A stretch of DNA of 64,000 nt from Lentzea sp. NBRC 105346 (GTDB taxonomy: Bacteria > Actinomycetota > Actinomycetes > Mycobacteriales > Pseudonocardiaceae), in contig NZ_BSTQ01000001.1 of the NCBI RefSeq assembly GCF_030269605.1, forward strand, positions 702,751-766,750, given 5' to 3'. Of this stretch, positions 42,985 through 52,400 are shown piece after piece. Under the pieces are notes generated by a model that searched no databases, had not been told where the DNA came from, and saw only the letters and a program-made list of their open reading frames with translations. Positions within the stretch are counted from its first letter, which is position 1; every line of letters begins with the position of its first letter. The translations under genes were made by a program, and so were the position numbers.

Positions 42985-44141
42985 CCCAGTGACCGCGAGA
43001 TGATGATCCGCTGGATGTCGGACGTGCCTTCCTCGATCTCCTCGAGCTTCGCGTCGCGCATCCACCGCTCGACGGGGTACTCGCGCGAGTAGCCGTACCC
43101 GCCGAGCGTCTGCACCGCGGCGTGCGTGACCCACATGGCGTTCTCGGAGCCGACGAGCTTGGCCATCGCGGACTCCTGCGCGACCGCGTGCCCCTCGTCG
43201 AACAGCTGCGCGGCCCTGATCGTGAGCAAGTGCGATGTGTCGACCTTGGTCGCCATGTCGGCGAGCCGGAACGCGACGGCCTGGTGCTCGATGATCGGCT
43301 TGCCGAACTGCACGCGCTGCTTCGCGTACGCCGTCGCCTCGTCCAGCGCGGCCCGCGCGAGGCCGGTCGTGGCGGCGCCGATGAGGATGCGGGAGGCGTC
43401 GAACGTCCGCATCAGGCCGGAGAAGCCCTTGCCCTCGTCGCCCAGGCGCTGGTCGACGGGCACGCGGACGTTGTCGAGGAAGACCTCGGCGTTGACGATC
43501 GCGCGCTGCCCCATCTTCTGGAACGGCGGGCCGACCTTCAGTCCGGGCGTGTCCTTCTCGACGACGAACGCCGTGACGCCCTTGGACCGTTTCGTCGCGT
43601 CGACGGTCGCGAAGATGACGAAGTACTCGGCGTACGGGGCGTTGGAGATCCAGGTCTTCTGGCCGTTGAGGACGTACTCGTCGCCCTCCCGGACGGCCGT
43701 GGTCTGGATGCTCGCCGCGTCGCTGCCGGTGCCCGGCTCGGTGACGGCGACCGCGGTGAGCGGCGGGATGTCGTTCGTCAGCGGCCGCAGCCAGCGTTCC
43801 TGCTGCTCAGGGGTGCCGAGGTTCTCGATCGGCGCGCTGAAGAAGCCGTTGGACGTGACCAGATTGCCGATGCCGATGTCGCCGTGGCACAGCTCTTCCT
43901 GGATGAGCACCTGGGTGAGCAGGTCCGTGATGCCGCCACCGCCGAACTTCTCGGGCAGCATGAAGCTGGTCAGGCCGAGCTTGCTGGCCTTCTCCCAGAC
44001 GTCCAGCGGCGACTCGGTGTCCGCCTCGTCGACGGCCCGGCCGCGCGGCCGGATCTCCCGCGCGGCGAAGTCCCGCGCGAGCTCGACGAACTGCCGCTGC
44101 TCCTCACTGAGCCGCAAAGCATCGCGGACGAACCGACCCAT
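42981..44141 (-). CDS. Acyl-CoA dehydrogenase
   Basis: 386 residues from ATG 44141. Canonical family features: LPEKFGGGGITDLLTQVLIQ, TAVAVTEPGTGSDAASIQTT, YVLNGQKTWISNAPYAEYFV, QTLGGYGYSREYPVERWMRD, and the catalytic Glu in LEEIEEGTSDIQRIIISR. FAD-dependent alpha,beta-oxidation of an acyl-CoA. First gene of the operon with the ADP-forming synthetase and the ThDP enzyme, behind the shared operator-like site. Confidence 0.9.
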   Translation of the reverse strand: MGRFVRDALRLSEEQRQFVELARDFAAREIRPRGRAVDEADTESPLDVWEKASKLGLTSFMLPEKFGGGGITDLLTQVLIQEELCHGDIGIGNLVTSNGFFSAPIENLGTPEQQERWLRPLTNDIPPLTAVAVTEPGTGSDAASIQTTAVREGDEYVLNGQKTWISNAPYAEYFVIFATVDATKRSKGVTAFVVEKDTPGLKVGPPFQKMGQRAIVNAEVFLDNVRVPVDQRLGDEGKGFSGLMRTFDASRILIGAATTGLARAALDEATAYAKQRVQFGKPIIEHQAVAFRLADMATKVDTSHLLTIRAAQLFDEGHAVAQESAMAKLVGSENAMWVTHAAVQTLGGYGYSREYPVERWMRDAKLEEIEEGTSDIQRIIISRSLG

Positions 44142-44157
44142 CTGGCGCTCCCAAAGT

Positions 44158-44175
44158 TGACTGACGAATCAGTTA
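44158..44175 (-). promoter_or_regulatory. Operator-like site upstream of the acyl-CoA operon
   Basis: TGACTGACGAATCAGTTA, containing ACTGA-CGAA-TCAGT, 17 bp before the ATG of the acyl-CoA dehydrogenase. Identical except for one central base to 32558-32575. Confidence 0.6.
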
Positions 44176-44239
44176 TTCCACGATCTACGGGGAAGCGTAG
44201 ACCTGTCAAGACTCGTCCGTCGGATGGGTGCCAGAGGTG

Positions 44240-44593
44240 TCAGGGCTGGTCAAGTGCCGCGGTGACGATGTCGAGCGCCTCGCGTTTCGAGATCCCCAGC
44301 TCGGCGACCGTGGCCGCGTAGGACGTCGCCGCCCGCAGGACGCGCTCACGGCTGCGGTCGCTTCTGGCGCTCACCACGGTGCCCGCGCGGCCGCGCGTCT
44401 CGACCAGGCCGGCCTCTTCGAGTTCCCGGTAGGCGCGCGCGACCGTGTTGACGGCCAAGCCCAGGTCAGCGGCGAGAGCGCGCACCGTCGGGAGCTTCGC
44501 GCCGACGGCGAGGGCGCGGTTGTTGATCGCCTGGGCGAAGTGCAGGCGCACCTGCTCGTACGGTGGCACATCGGAGTCAGGATCGATCCGCAT
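44240..44593 (-). CDS. GntR-family (YtrA-like) transcriptional regulator
   Basis: 117 residues. It starts DSDVPPYEQVRLHFAQAINN with winged helix LPTVRALAADLGLAVNTVAR and AYRELEEAGLVETRGRAGTV. The short C-terminal helix without an effector domain is typical of the YtrA subgroup. It lies 12 bp after the GHMP-like gene, as last gene of the lipid PKS operon, and may autoregulate that operon. Confidence 0.85.
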   Translation of the reverse strand: MRIDPDSDVPPYEQVRLHFAQAINNRALAVGAKLPTVRALAADLGLAVNTVARAYRELEEAGLVETRGRAGTVVSARSDRSRERVLRAATSYAATVAELGISKREALDIVTAALDQP

Positions 44594-44605
44594 GACGCGA
44601 TCCTG

Positions 44606-45427
44606 TCACGTGACCCGATATGCGCCGCCCGACGGCAGCACCGTCAGGTAGCGCGGCGCGGGCGAGTACGCCGTGCTGATCGTGGCCCGGACCGTGGGCA
44701 GCCGGTCCTTGTCCACGAGCGCGACGACGGGCCGTCCGGGCTCGTCGACCAGCATGCTCGCGCCCCGCGCACCGGCGGCGAGGGCCGCCGCGACGACGGT
44801 GTCCTGCTCGGGATCGGGCCGTTGCCCGAAGTGGTACGCCGTCAGCGCGTCCCCGAGATCCCCGTCCACGCACGCGCGGCGTTGTTCGACTGGGGTGTCC
44901 TTGCGAATCCGGGTGTCGATCACGAGCAGTCGTTGCCCGGTCAGGTCGAGCTCGCGCAGGCCGCCCTCGCGGTCAACGGCGTGACCGGGCTTGCCTCCGC
45001 AGGAGGCGGGGACCGCGTTGCGCGTGCCGTGCAGGTCGTTCAACGCCATCGCGACGGCGTTGCGCAGCGCGTCGCCCGCCCTGAGCCCGCTGCCCCGCGG
45101 CAGGCCGACGCTGCACAACAGGGTCGCGCCGCCCGCCCAGTCGAGTTGCCTGAGGTGCGAGGCCCACGCCGGGACGTCGCCGCCGGGCAGCGTGACGCGC
45201 TCGGCCGGCCGGTTGATCGACGCAAGCTCGAGCCTGCCGTCGCCGCGCCGGTCGGCCGCGACGATGGCGCCCCATTTGGCGCACACGCTGAGCGCGCCGC
45301 CCATCAGTTCCAGCACGCCGGGCGCGTACCAGACACCCTCGGCGGGCCGGCCGAACACGCGCCGGAACGCGTGCGGGACGAGCCGCAACTCGGGCGCGAC
45401 GTCGGGCCGGTCGGCGATGTCGATCAC
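44606..45427 (-). CDS. Galactokinase-like GHMP protein with degenerate motifs
   Basis: 273 residues; GTG 45427 overlaps the upstream stop as GTGA. The layout follows galactokinase (FRRVFGRPAEGVWYAPGVLE, then SVGLPRGSGLRAGDALRNAV where GHMP motif 2 should be). However, the sugar-binding G-E-H-x-D stretch is replaced by LELMGGALS and the GLSSSA phosphate loop by RGSGLRAGDA. The protein also lacks ~100 residues of the usual length. Probably not an active sugar kinase; it may bind a sugar or nucleotide, or be a scaffold for the adjacent glycosyltransferase/methyltransferase. Confidence 0.55.
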   Translation of the reverse strand: MIDIADRPDVAPELRLVPHAFRRVFGRPAEGVWYAPGVLELMGGALSVCAKWGAIVAADRRGDGRLELASINRPAERVTLPGGDVPAWASHLRQLDWAGGATLLCSVGLPRGSGLRAGDALRNAVAMALNDLHGTRNAVPASCGGKPGHAVDREGGLRELDLTGQRLLVIDTRIRKDTPVEQRRACVDGDLGDALTAYHFGQRPDPEQDTVVAAALAAGARGASMLVDEPGRPVVALVDKDRLPTVRATISTAYSPAPRYLTVLPSGGAYRVT

Positions 45428-47247
45428 GGGCTCTCCTTGCGTGCCAGCACGCGGTAGGCGTTGCCGCGGTCGTTGTACTTCGCGAGCGCCCGGTTGAGCG
45501 TCTGGTCCAGTGCCACCGCGACGAGGAACAGCGGGATGCCCAGCGTCCACACAGTCGCGCGGCGGAGTCGTAGGAACTTCGGCTTCGCCGGGTTCCACGG
45601 CGCGGGCGTGCGCGGGGCGTGCCGGCCGAGGAACAGCAGTGCGGCGAGCACGAAGTCGTTGCACATGTGGGCTTTCGCGCGTTCCTCGGCGACCGTGGTC
45701 AGGCCGCGTTCCCCGAGGGCGTGCTTGAGGTTCCCGATCGGCATCATGTGCTGGTGCTGCGGCTGGAACCACGGCATCCAGTACTTGCCGAACATCCACC
45801 CGAGCCGCCACTCGGGGTCCGGCAGCTCGATCAGCAGGTAGCCGCCCTCGGGCAGCACGTCGGCGGCGATGTCGAGCTCTTCCCACGGGTCGCGCACGTG
45901 TTCCAGGTAGTGGTGCATGCTGACGACGTCGTACTGCCCGCGCAGCTCGCCGGCGAACTCCTTGAAGCCGCCGCGATACGCCTGCTGGATCCGTTTGAGG
46001 TCGGCCGCCTCCTCGATGGCCGCGCCCTGGTCCAGGCCGTCGAACCTCGTGGTGGGCAGGACCTCCTTGGCTGCCAGGCAGAAGTGCGCATGACCGGATC
46101 CGACGTCCAGCCACTTCTTGGGTGTCGTGAACGGCTTCACCATGTTCGCGCGGCCGTAGTACGGGTCGTTCTTGCCGGAGAACACCGCGTCCGCGGCGCC
46201 CTCGCCCAGGCCGTCGTAGAAGTCGCGGTAGTAGAAACCGAGGCCCTCCTCGGTCAGTCTCGGGTTCTGCCAGACGTGTCCACATCGGACGCAGCGGTCC
46301 ATCGTGAACGTGCCCGGCTTGCGCTGGATGAGGTCCTCGCCCTCGACCTGCCGCCTGAGGTCGGAGCTGCCGCAGTCCGGGCACGTCGTCCTGGGCTCCT
46401 CCAGGAACGGGAGCTTCTTCAGTGCGTTCTCGTACCAGGGTTTGGCGGCTTCCAGTTGTTCCTGTTGCTGCTTTTCCCTGGTGGAGCGCCAGGTGCTCGT
46501 CCGCCAGAGCAGTGGCGTGCGGATCAGGCGCGGGACGTGCCGGTCTCGTGGTTTCAGGGCTGTTCCGGCGAAGACCAGGTACGGGTGGGCGCTGTACACC
46601 AGTGCCGCGATCAGTCCCCACGGCCACGCCACGATCGCCGCGGTGACGACCGAGGCGTAGCCGATCACCGATGCGGTCGTCGACAGGGCTGGACGTTTGC
46701 CGCGCTGGCGGAGAAGCGCCGGGCGCTTCTTCGGGTCATACGGGCCGGCTTTCAGGTCTTTGGCGACGGCCAGGTCCACCTCGCGGTCGACGTGGTCCTT
46801 GACGTCGCGGACGTACGCCGTGAACTCGGTCGGGTCCTCGGGGTCGAGGTCTGCCGGGTAGCGGGTCAGGATGGCCTGGTTCGCGCTGACGCCTCTCGCC
46901 CAGTGGTCCTTGCGGTAGGTCTTCGGGTCCGTTGTGGACAGAAGGTCCAGGGCGGCCGTGATCGGGAGGTCGGACGGGATCAGGTCGACCAGGTCGGCGT
47001 CGCCGGGGTCCCAGCCGTCGGTTGCCGTGACGCCGGGTGCGGTGACCAGCACGAAGTTGTCCACAGCTTGCGCCGACGCCCCGGAACTGTCGGTGCTTTC
47101 TGGAAGAATGGAAACAGGGGGACCCCCTGGCCTGGGGGACGTCTGCGGAAGCGCGCCCGGCGGCAGCGTTCGGAGCGCCGCCGCCCGCGCCCGCAGGCGC
47201 AGTGCGTCGAGCAGGATGACCAGTACGACCAGCGCAGCGAAGATCAC
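45424..47247 (-). CDS. Membrane-associated SAM methyltransferase with zinc-ribbon
   Basis: 607 residues; GTG 47247 overlaps the GT stop as GTGA. Hydrophobic N-terminus (IFAALVVLVILLDAL), a second hydrophobic hairpin near 195-230 (TAAIVAWPWGLIAALVYSAH) and a last one near 575 (WTLGIPLFLVAVALDQ). Zinc-ribbon with two CxxC pairs (TCPDCGSSDLRR, RCVRCGHVWQNPRL). Class I methyltransferase core: WLDVGSGHAHFCLAAKE near 380 and QYDVVSMHHYLEHVRDPWEE. Acts at the membrane, likely on a lipid or lipid-linked sugar made by the PKS operon. Confidence 0.8.
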   Translation of the reverse strand: MIFAALVVLVILLDALRLRARAAALRTLPPGALPQTSPRPGGPPVSILPESTDSSGASAQAVDNFVLVTAPGVTATDGWDPGDADLVDLIPSDLPITAALDLLSTTDPKTYRKDHWARGVSANQAILTRYPADLDPEDPTEFTAYVRDVKDHVDREVDLAVAKDLKAGPYDPKKRPALLRQRGKRPALSTTASVIGYASVVTAAIVAWPWGLIAALVYSAHPYLVFAGTALKPRDRHVPRLIRTPLLWRTSTWRSTREKQQQEQLEAAKPWYENALKKLPFLEEPRTTCPDCGSSDLRRQVEGEDLIQRKPGTFTMDRCVRCGHVWQNPRLTEEGLGFYYRDFYDGLGEGAADAVFSGKNDPYYGRANMVKPFTTPKKWLDVGSGHAHFCLAAKEVLPTTRFDGLDQGAAIEEAADLKRIQQAYRGGFKEFAGELRGQYDVVSMHHYLEHVRDPWEELDIAADVLPEGGYLLIELPDPEWRLGWMFGKYWMPWFQPQHQHMMPIGNLKHALGERGLTTVAEERAKAHMCNDFVLAALLFLGRHAPRTPAPWNPAKPKFLRLRRATVWTLGIPLFLVAVALDQTLNRALAKYNDRGNAYRVLARKESP

Positions 47248-48371
47248 GCCACCACCGCTTCCAGATGATCAGCCGCCGTCGGCGCCCCGCCGGCGGCCGC
47301 GAAGGAGTCACGCACCCGGCCCGCGGCCGCCGCGTACGAAGGGTCTTTCAGGACACGTTCGAGGGCGTCCCGGATCTCGGGAGCACGCACCCGCTGGTAC
47401 CTCAACCGGATCCCGGCACCGCAGTCCGTCACCGACGAGGCGATCAGCGGCTGGTCGTCCCGGATCGGTGCGACGACGAGGGGCAACCCGTGTGCCAGCG
47501 CCTCACACACGGTGTTGTGACCGCCGTGCGTCACCACGGCGTCCAGGTGCGGCATCAACGAAAGCTGCGGCACGCGGTCCACCACCAACACGTGCTGGGG
47601 CGCCGAAACCGGCACCGGCGACACGAGAACCACCTGCACGTCCAGCGAGGTCACCGCTTCCACGACCGACGAGAAGAAGCGACCGCCGGCCGCACCGTTC
47701 AACGTGCCGAGAGATACCAGTACCCGGCGCCTGGAGTCCAGCCAGTCCCAGGGAAACGGCGTCTCACATGGCCGGTCGCCCAGAGCCGGTCCAATGAAGA
47801 CATAGTGCTCGGGAAAGGAACCCGGTACCAGCAAACGAGAAGAGAACACCAGCACCAGAGCCGGAGAGAACCGGGCATCGAAGCCGGCGAACGACGTCAA
47901 CTTGTCCGAGACCCACGAAGAGACCTTCGGCAGGTCCCGCAAGGGATCCAGCAGCTCGCCGGGCGTCGAGGCGGACGTCACCCACGGGACGCCGGCGGCC
48001 GAAGCCGCCACCGGACCGGCCAGCGCCTGCTGGTCAGCGACCACGACGTCCGGCCGGAAAGATTCCACCGCCGAAGCGACGCCGGGCAGCATCGCGTGCC
48101 CGAGCGGAATCAGGAACGACTCCCAGAAGAACTTGAAGACCCCGATTCCACGCAGCCCCAGCCACTCCGTCCGCGCGGCCGCGATCGAGGCAGCGGCAGC
48201 GTCCGGGAGTGCCGGGAACACAACGGCATCGCGTGGCAGCAGCGGCGCCGAAGTGCCCTGATGCCCTGCCCACGCGACGGTGTGCCCGCGCCGGACCAGC
48301 TCCGCGCCGACGGAGACGGTGGGGTTGATGTGCCCGACCAGCGGCGGCACGACGAACAGGTAGCGGCTCAT
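47244..48371 (-). CDS. GT1-family glycosyltransferase (MGT/UGT type)
   Basis: 375 residues; ATG 48371 overlaps the hydrolase stop as ATGA. N-terminal acceptor domain LFVVPPLVGHINPTVSVGAE; C-terminal nucleotide-sugar domain with the PSPG-like VVTHGGHNTVCEALAHGLPL and PIRDDQPLIASSV. GT-B fold enzyme, like those that glycosylate macrolides, polyenes or lipids. In this operon it probably adds a sugar to the PKS product. Confidence 0.85.
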   Translation of the reverse strand: MSRYLFVVPPLVGHINPTVSVGAELVRRGHTVAWAGHQGTSAPLLPRDAVVFPALPDAAAASIAAARTEWLGLRGIGVFKFFWESFLIPLGHAMLPGVASAVESFRPDVVVADQQALAGPVAASAAGVPWVTSASTPGELLDPLRDLPKVSSWVSDKLTSFAGFDARFSPALVLVFSSRLLVPGSFPEHYVFIGPALGDRPCETPFPWDWLDSRRRVLVSLGTLNGAAGGRFFSSVVEAVTSLDVQVVLVSPVPVSAPQHVLVVDRVPQLSLMPHLDAVVTHGGHNTVCEALAHGLPLVVAPIRDDQPLIASSVTDCGAGIRLRYQRVRAPEIRDALERVLKDPSYAAAAGRVRDSFAAAGGAPTAADHLEAVVA

Positions 48372-49138
48372 ACGCGCAACCAGTCGAACACGGTGTCGAG
48401 CAGTTCACCCGTCGCCTCCCGCAGTACCGTGTGGCCCAGGCCGTTCACCACGTGCAGCCGGCAGTCCGGCACTTCCTCCGCCAGCTCCGCCGCCGCGCCG
48501 ATCAGGGACGACTCCGCGCCGAACACCCCTAGCACCGGGCAGTCCACAAGCGACAGATCGTCGAACCACGGGCCGGAGCCGAGGTCGTCGATCAGTGAAG
48601 TTCCGTTCAGCAAGGCCGAGGCGTTGGCGGCCAGCCGGGCGATCTTGCGTTGTCCCAGCGAGAACAGCTGTTCCTGGGTGCGGTCGAACTCCAGGCCCAG
48701 GGCGGCCACGGTCAGGGTGTTGACCATGTCCTCCAGCCACAGGTCGCCGACGATTCCGCCGCACGCCGCCTCGACGACGACCACTCCGGCCACGCGGTCC
48801 GGCGCCAGCAGGGCGGTCCGCATCGCCACGACGCCGCCGTAACTGTTGCCCAGCAGGTAAACCGGCGAGCGCACACCCAGAACAGTGAGGATCTCCAACA
48901 GGTCCTGGGCGTTGTCGGCGGGCGTGTAGCCGGACGTCGGGCGCGCGGACAGGCCGTGCCCGCGCAGGTCGAACAGGATCGTGCGGACGCCACGGGCCGC
49001 CAGCGGCGCCGCCAGGGTGTAGTAGAACGACGACAGGTTGTCCATGACCAGGCCGTGCACGAACACCACGGTCGGGCCGTCGTCCGGACCGAGTGTCTGC
49101 ACGTGGAACCGCACGCCGCGGGCGGTGACCTCAGGCAC
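48368..49138 (-). CDS. Alpha/beta hydrolase (thioesterase-like role)
   Basis: 256 residues from GTG 49138, overlapping the ACP gene by 8 bp. PTVVFVHGLVMDNLSSFYYT (oxyanion), FDLRGHGLSARP, nucleophile LLGNSYGGVVA, acid in VDCPVLGVFGAE, His in VNGLGHTVLRE. Between an ACP and a glycosyltransferase in a PKS operon, it most likely releases or edits the ACP-bound acyl chain. Confidence 0.85.
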   Translation of the reverse strand: MPEVTARGVRFHVQTLGPDDGPTVVFVHGLVMDNLSSFYYTLAAPLAARGVRTILFDLRGHGLSARPTSGYTPADNAQDLLEILTVLGVRSPVYLLGNSYGGVVAMRTALLAPDRVAGVVVVEAACGGIVGDLWLEDMVNTLTVAALGLEFDRTQEQLFSLGQRKIARLAANASALLNGTSLIDDLGSGPWFDDLSLVDCPVLGVFGAESSLIGAAAELAEEVPDCRLHVVNGLGHTVLREATGELLDTVFDWLRV

Positions 49139-49394
49139 GGCTCGACTCGATGTGGGTCGCGAGCGTGCCGACCGACATGGCCATGATCTCGTCGATGTCC
49201 ATGTCCGCCAGGAACCCGACGAGGTCGACGTCGTAGTGCTCGCGCAGCTTGTCCGCGAGCGCGACGAACTCGATGCTCTCCAGCCCGAGGTCGTCGCTGA
49301 ACGTCGTGTCCGGGGTGATCTCCACGCCCAGCAGGAAGTCCGGTCCGACGACCTCGGAGATGATCCGCGACAGCTGGACCAGCACGTCACTCAT
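49131..49394 (-). CDS. Acyl carrier protein
   Basis: 87 residues from ATG 49394. Helix I VLVQLSRIISEVVG, then TTFSDDLGLESIEFVALADK with the phosphopantetheine Ser in LGLES. Acidic, as expected. Stand-alone ACP directly after the second PKS subunit (7-bp gap), serving the PKS or the hydrolase/transferase steps. Confidence 0.9.
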   Translation of the reverse strand: MSDVLVQLSRIISEVVGPDFLLGVEITPDTTFSDDLGLESIEFVALADKLREHYDVDLVGFLADMDIDEIMAMSVGTLATHIESSRA

Positions 49395-49401
49395 AGCACA
49401 A

Positions 49402-52400
49402 TCACCCTTCAACCCGCGCCGAAGCCGACCCGGCCTCGTCCAGCACCGAAACCCAGGGAACCGCGAAGGCGCCGGACACCCGGTCGTCCCGCACCGTCAG
49501 CTCGGCCGGGTAGATCGGCCCGGCGCCCTTGTCCCACAACGAGAAGCGCACCGCGTCCTTCATCGCGATCGCGCGCAGCAGCCACCGCCGCTGAGCCGGC
49601 ACGTCCAGGCCCGCGTACTCCTGACGTTCCGCCGAGTTCAGGTAGCGGCGCATGATCAGGTCGCGAGTGGCGCTGTCGACCCAGTTCTCGCGCACCTTCG
49701 CCCACCCGTCCGCTCGCTCGGACAACGCCTCGGTCCCCGGCCGCAGCTTCACCTGCCAGATCCGGTGGTCGGTGGTGAACCGGCGCGTCGTCCAGCCGGT
49801 GATGCGGCACCACACCGCGCCGTCGGCCCGGAGTACCGCGTCGGCGACCATTTCCGATGGCGTCACCGACCGGATCCACGCCGTGCAGGCGACCGGTCCG
49901 GCCGGCGTGGGGCCCTCGAACGACACCGAGGAGATGCCGACGGGCAGCACGGTCTGGTCGACGGTGTGGCTCACCTGCATCCAGTGCCCGATCAGCTGAC
50001 CGGCGCTGTCGAGCAGCGCGCCGGGCGCGGGCAGCGGGGTCAGCGTGCCGGTGATCCCGTTGTCCGCCAACGACTCGATGGACGTCACGCCCGCGAACGC
50101 CGGGCCGTGGAACATCCAGTTGTCCCGGTACAGCTCTCGTGCGTTCACCGGCGCGGGCCGCACTCTGCGCAACGGGACTTCCTCGAAGCGGCCGGAGACC
50201 GGAGACATCAGCACCACGCCCTCGGCGTAGTCGCCGACGCTGACGTGCACGCCGTCCGGCACCACCCGCGCGGTGATCTTCACCTGGACACCGGGCAGCA
50301 CCGAGAGCCAGCGCTTCGCCCGCACGCTCGCGAACCCGTGCACGGTCCCGTCGACCAGCCGCCGGGCGGCGTCGGCGAACACCTCCAGCAGCCCCGTCGC
50401 GGGCACGATCGGGAACCCGTCGGCCAGGTCGGGCCAGCCGGGGGCCTGCGGGAACACCGAGTGGTCGACCAGCTCGGGCATGGTGCCCAGTGAGAACTCA
50501 CGGGTGAACGACATCTCTTGCGGCGCCATCGCGGACGCGATCTCGCGGGCGACCGCGTTGGTGTGCGCGAACAGTGCGTCCACCGACTTCAACGACGAGG
50601 ACACGGCGACCGACGGCATCGCGATGGGATCGAGGCGGACACTCGGCACGCCCAGCTCCAGCCGCACACCCGATGAGGCCCGCTTCAACCCGAACGCCCA
50701 CATCGCCGCGGCCACGGCCTGCGGCGACCCCGACACGGCCAGGTGGTTCCGGCCGTTCAGCGTGTCGGCCACGAAACCCGGCAGGCTGCCCTCGCCGACC
50801 TGGACGAACGCGCGGAACCCCTGTTCGTGCAGCCTCGCCGTGAGTTCGCGGAACCGCACCGGCTCCACGAGGTGCCGCAACACCAGTGACCGGATCTCGT
50901 CAGGGTCGGCGGGCATCGGGGCCAGCGAGGTCGCCGACCACACCGGGATCCGGGGCGCGCTCACCGGCAACGCGTCCAGCATCGCCCGCGCCTCCGCCAG
51001 GTGCTTCGCCAGCGCCGGGGTGTGGAAACCGGTCCGGAACGGCATCAGCTGCGCCAGCACACCGCGTTCCCGTAGGCGTTCCAGCGCGACCGCGAGCTGG
51101 TCGGAGGGCCCGCAGATCACGGACTGATGCGGGCAGTTGTCGTGGCTCACCACCACGTCACCGTCCACAACGGACTCGGCGGTGGCGGCCGAGCAGCCGA
51201 GCGCGGCGTACTCGACGTCCGCGACCGCGACCATTCCGGGCCGCAACGCCGAGACGAAGGAGTCGATCGTGGGGTAGATGCCCGCGACGACCATCGCGGT
51301 CCACTCCCCCATGCTGTGCCCGGCGACCGCGCCGGGCGTGATACCGAGTTCCGCGAGCTCCGCGGCCAGGCGGCGGCCGGATTCCAGCAGCTCGACGCCC
51401 TGGTTTTCGACCTCACCGGAGAACGCGCGTTCGAAGCCGGGGAACAGGAACGCGACCTGGTCCGGCCCCGTGATCAGCGGTGAGGGGGTGAACCAGATGT
51501 CGTGCCGCCCCGGCCACGGCCGGCCCTGCTCGACGACCTTCACGGCCAGGGCGAGCTTGCGCGGGGTCGGGTTGCCGATGGCGAGCCGGAACGCCCGGTC
51601 CGTCCGCGACTGCCGGCCCGAACGCACACAGGACGCCAGCTCCGCCGGCGAGTCCGCGGCGAACGTGACGACCGAGGGCTGGGTGGGCGCGAATCCACGT
51701 GCGGGCGCCTCCAGCACGACGTGCGCGTTGATCCCGCCGAACCCGAAGGCGTTGACCACCGCCCGCGGTACGCCTTCCCACTCACGCGCGCAGAGCACGG
51801 GCTCCAGGCGGGTGTTCGACATCGTCGAATGCGGTTCGTCAATGTGCAGCGTCGGCGGCAGAATCCCGTGGTGCAACGCCAGAGCGGCCTTGATGAGGCC
51901 CGCCATCCCGGCCGCGGGCATCGCGTGGCCGATCTGCGACTTCACCGTGCCGATGCCGATCGGGGACCCGGACGCGCCGAAGGCGTTCAGCATTGTCGAA
52001 AGCTCGGCGGCATCGCCGGCCGGTGTGGCGGTGCCGTGCGCCTCGATCAACGCCGGTGAGTCGACCAGCGGATCGAGTCCGGCCTCCTGCCACGCCCGCC
52101 GCACGGCGAGCAGCTGACCGTCCGGGTTGGGCGTCATCATGCTGGTCGCGCGGCCGTCCGACGCTGTGCCGACGCCGCGGATCACCGCGTACACGCGCTC
52201 GTCGCGCACGTCCGAAAGGCGTTTGAGCAGCACCATTCCGACGCCCTCGGACAGGAGGGTGCCGTCTGCGGAGCGGTCGAACGGCCGGATCCGCTCGGAT
52301 GGGCTCAGCGCCCGCAGTTGCGTGAAGACGCTCCACAGCGTCGGGTGGTGGCACAGATGAACGGCACCGGCGAGCATCGCGTCGGCGCGGCCGGAGACCA

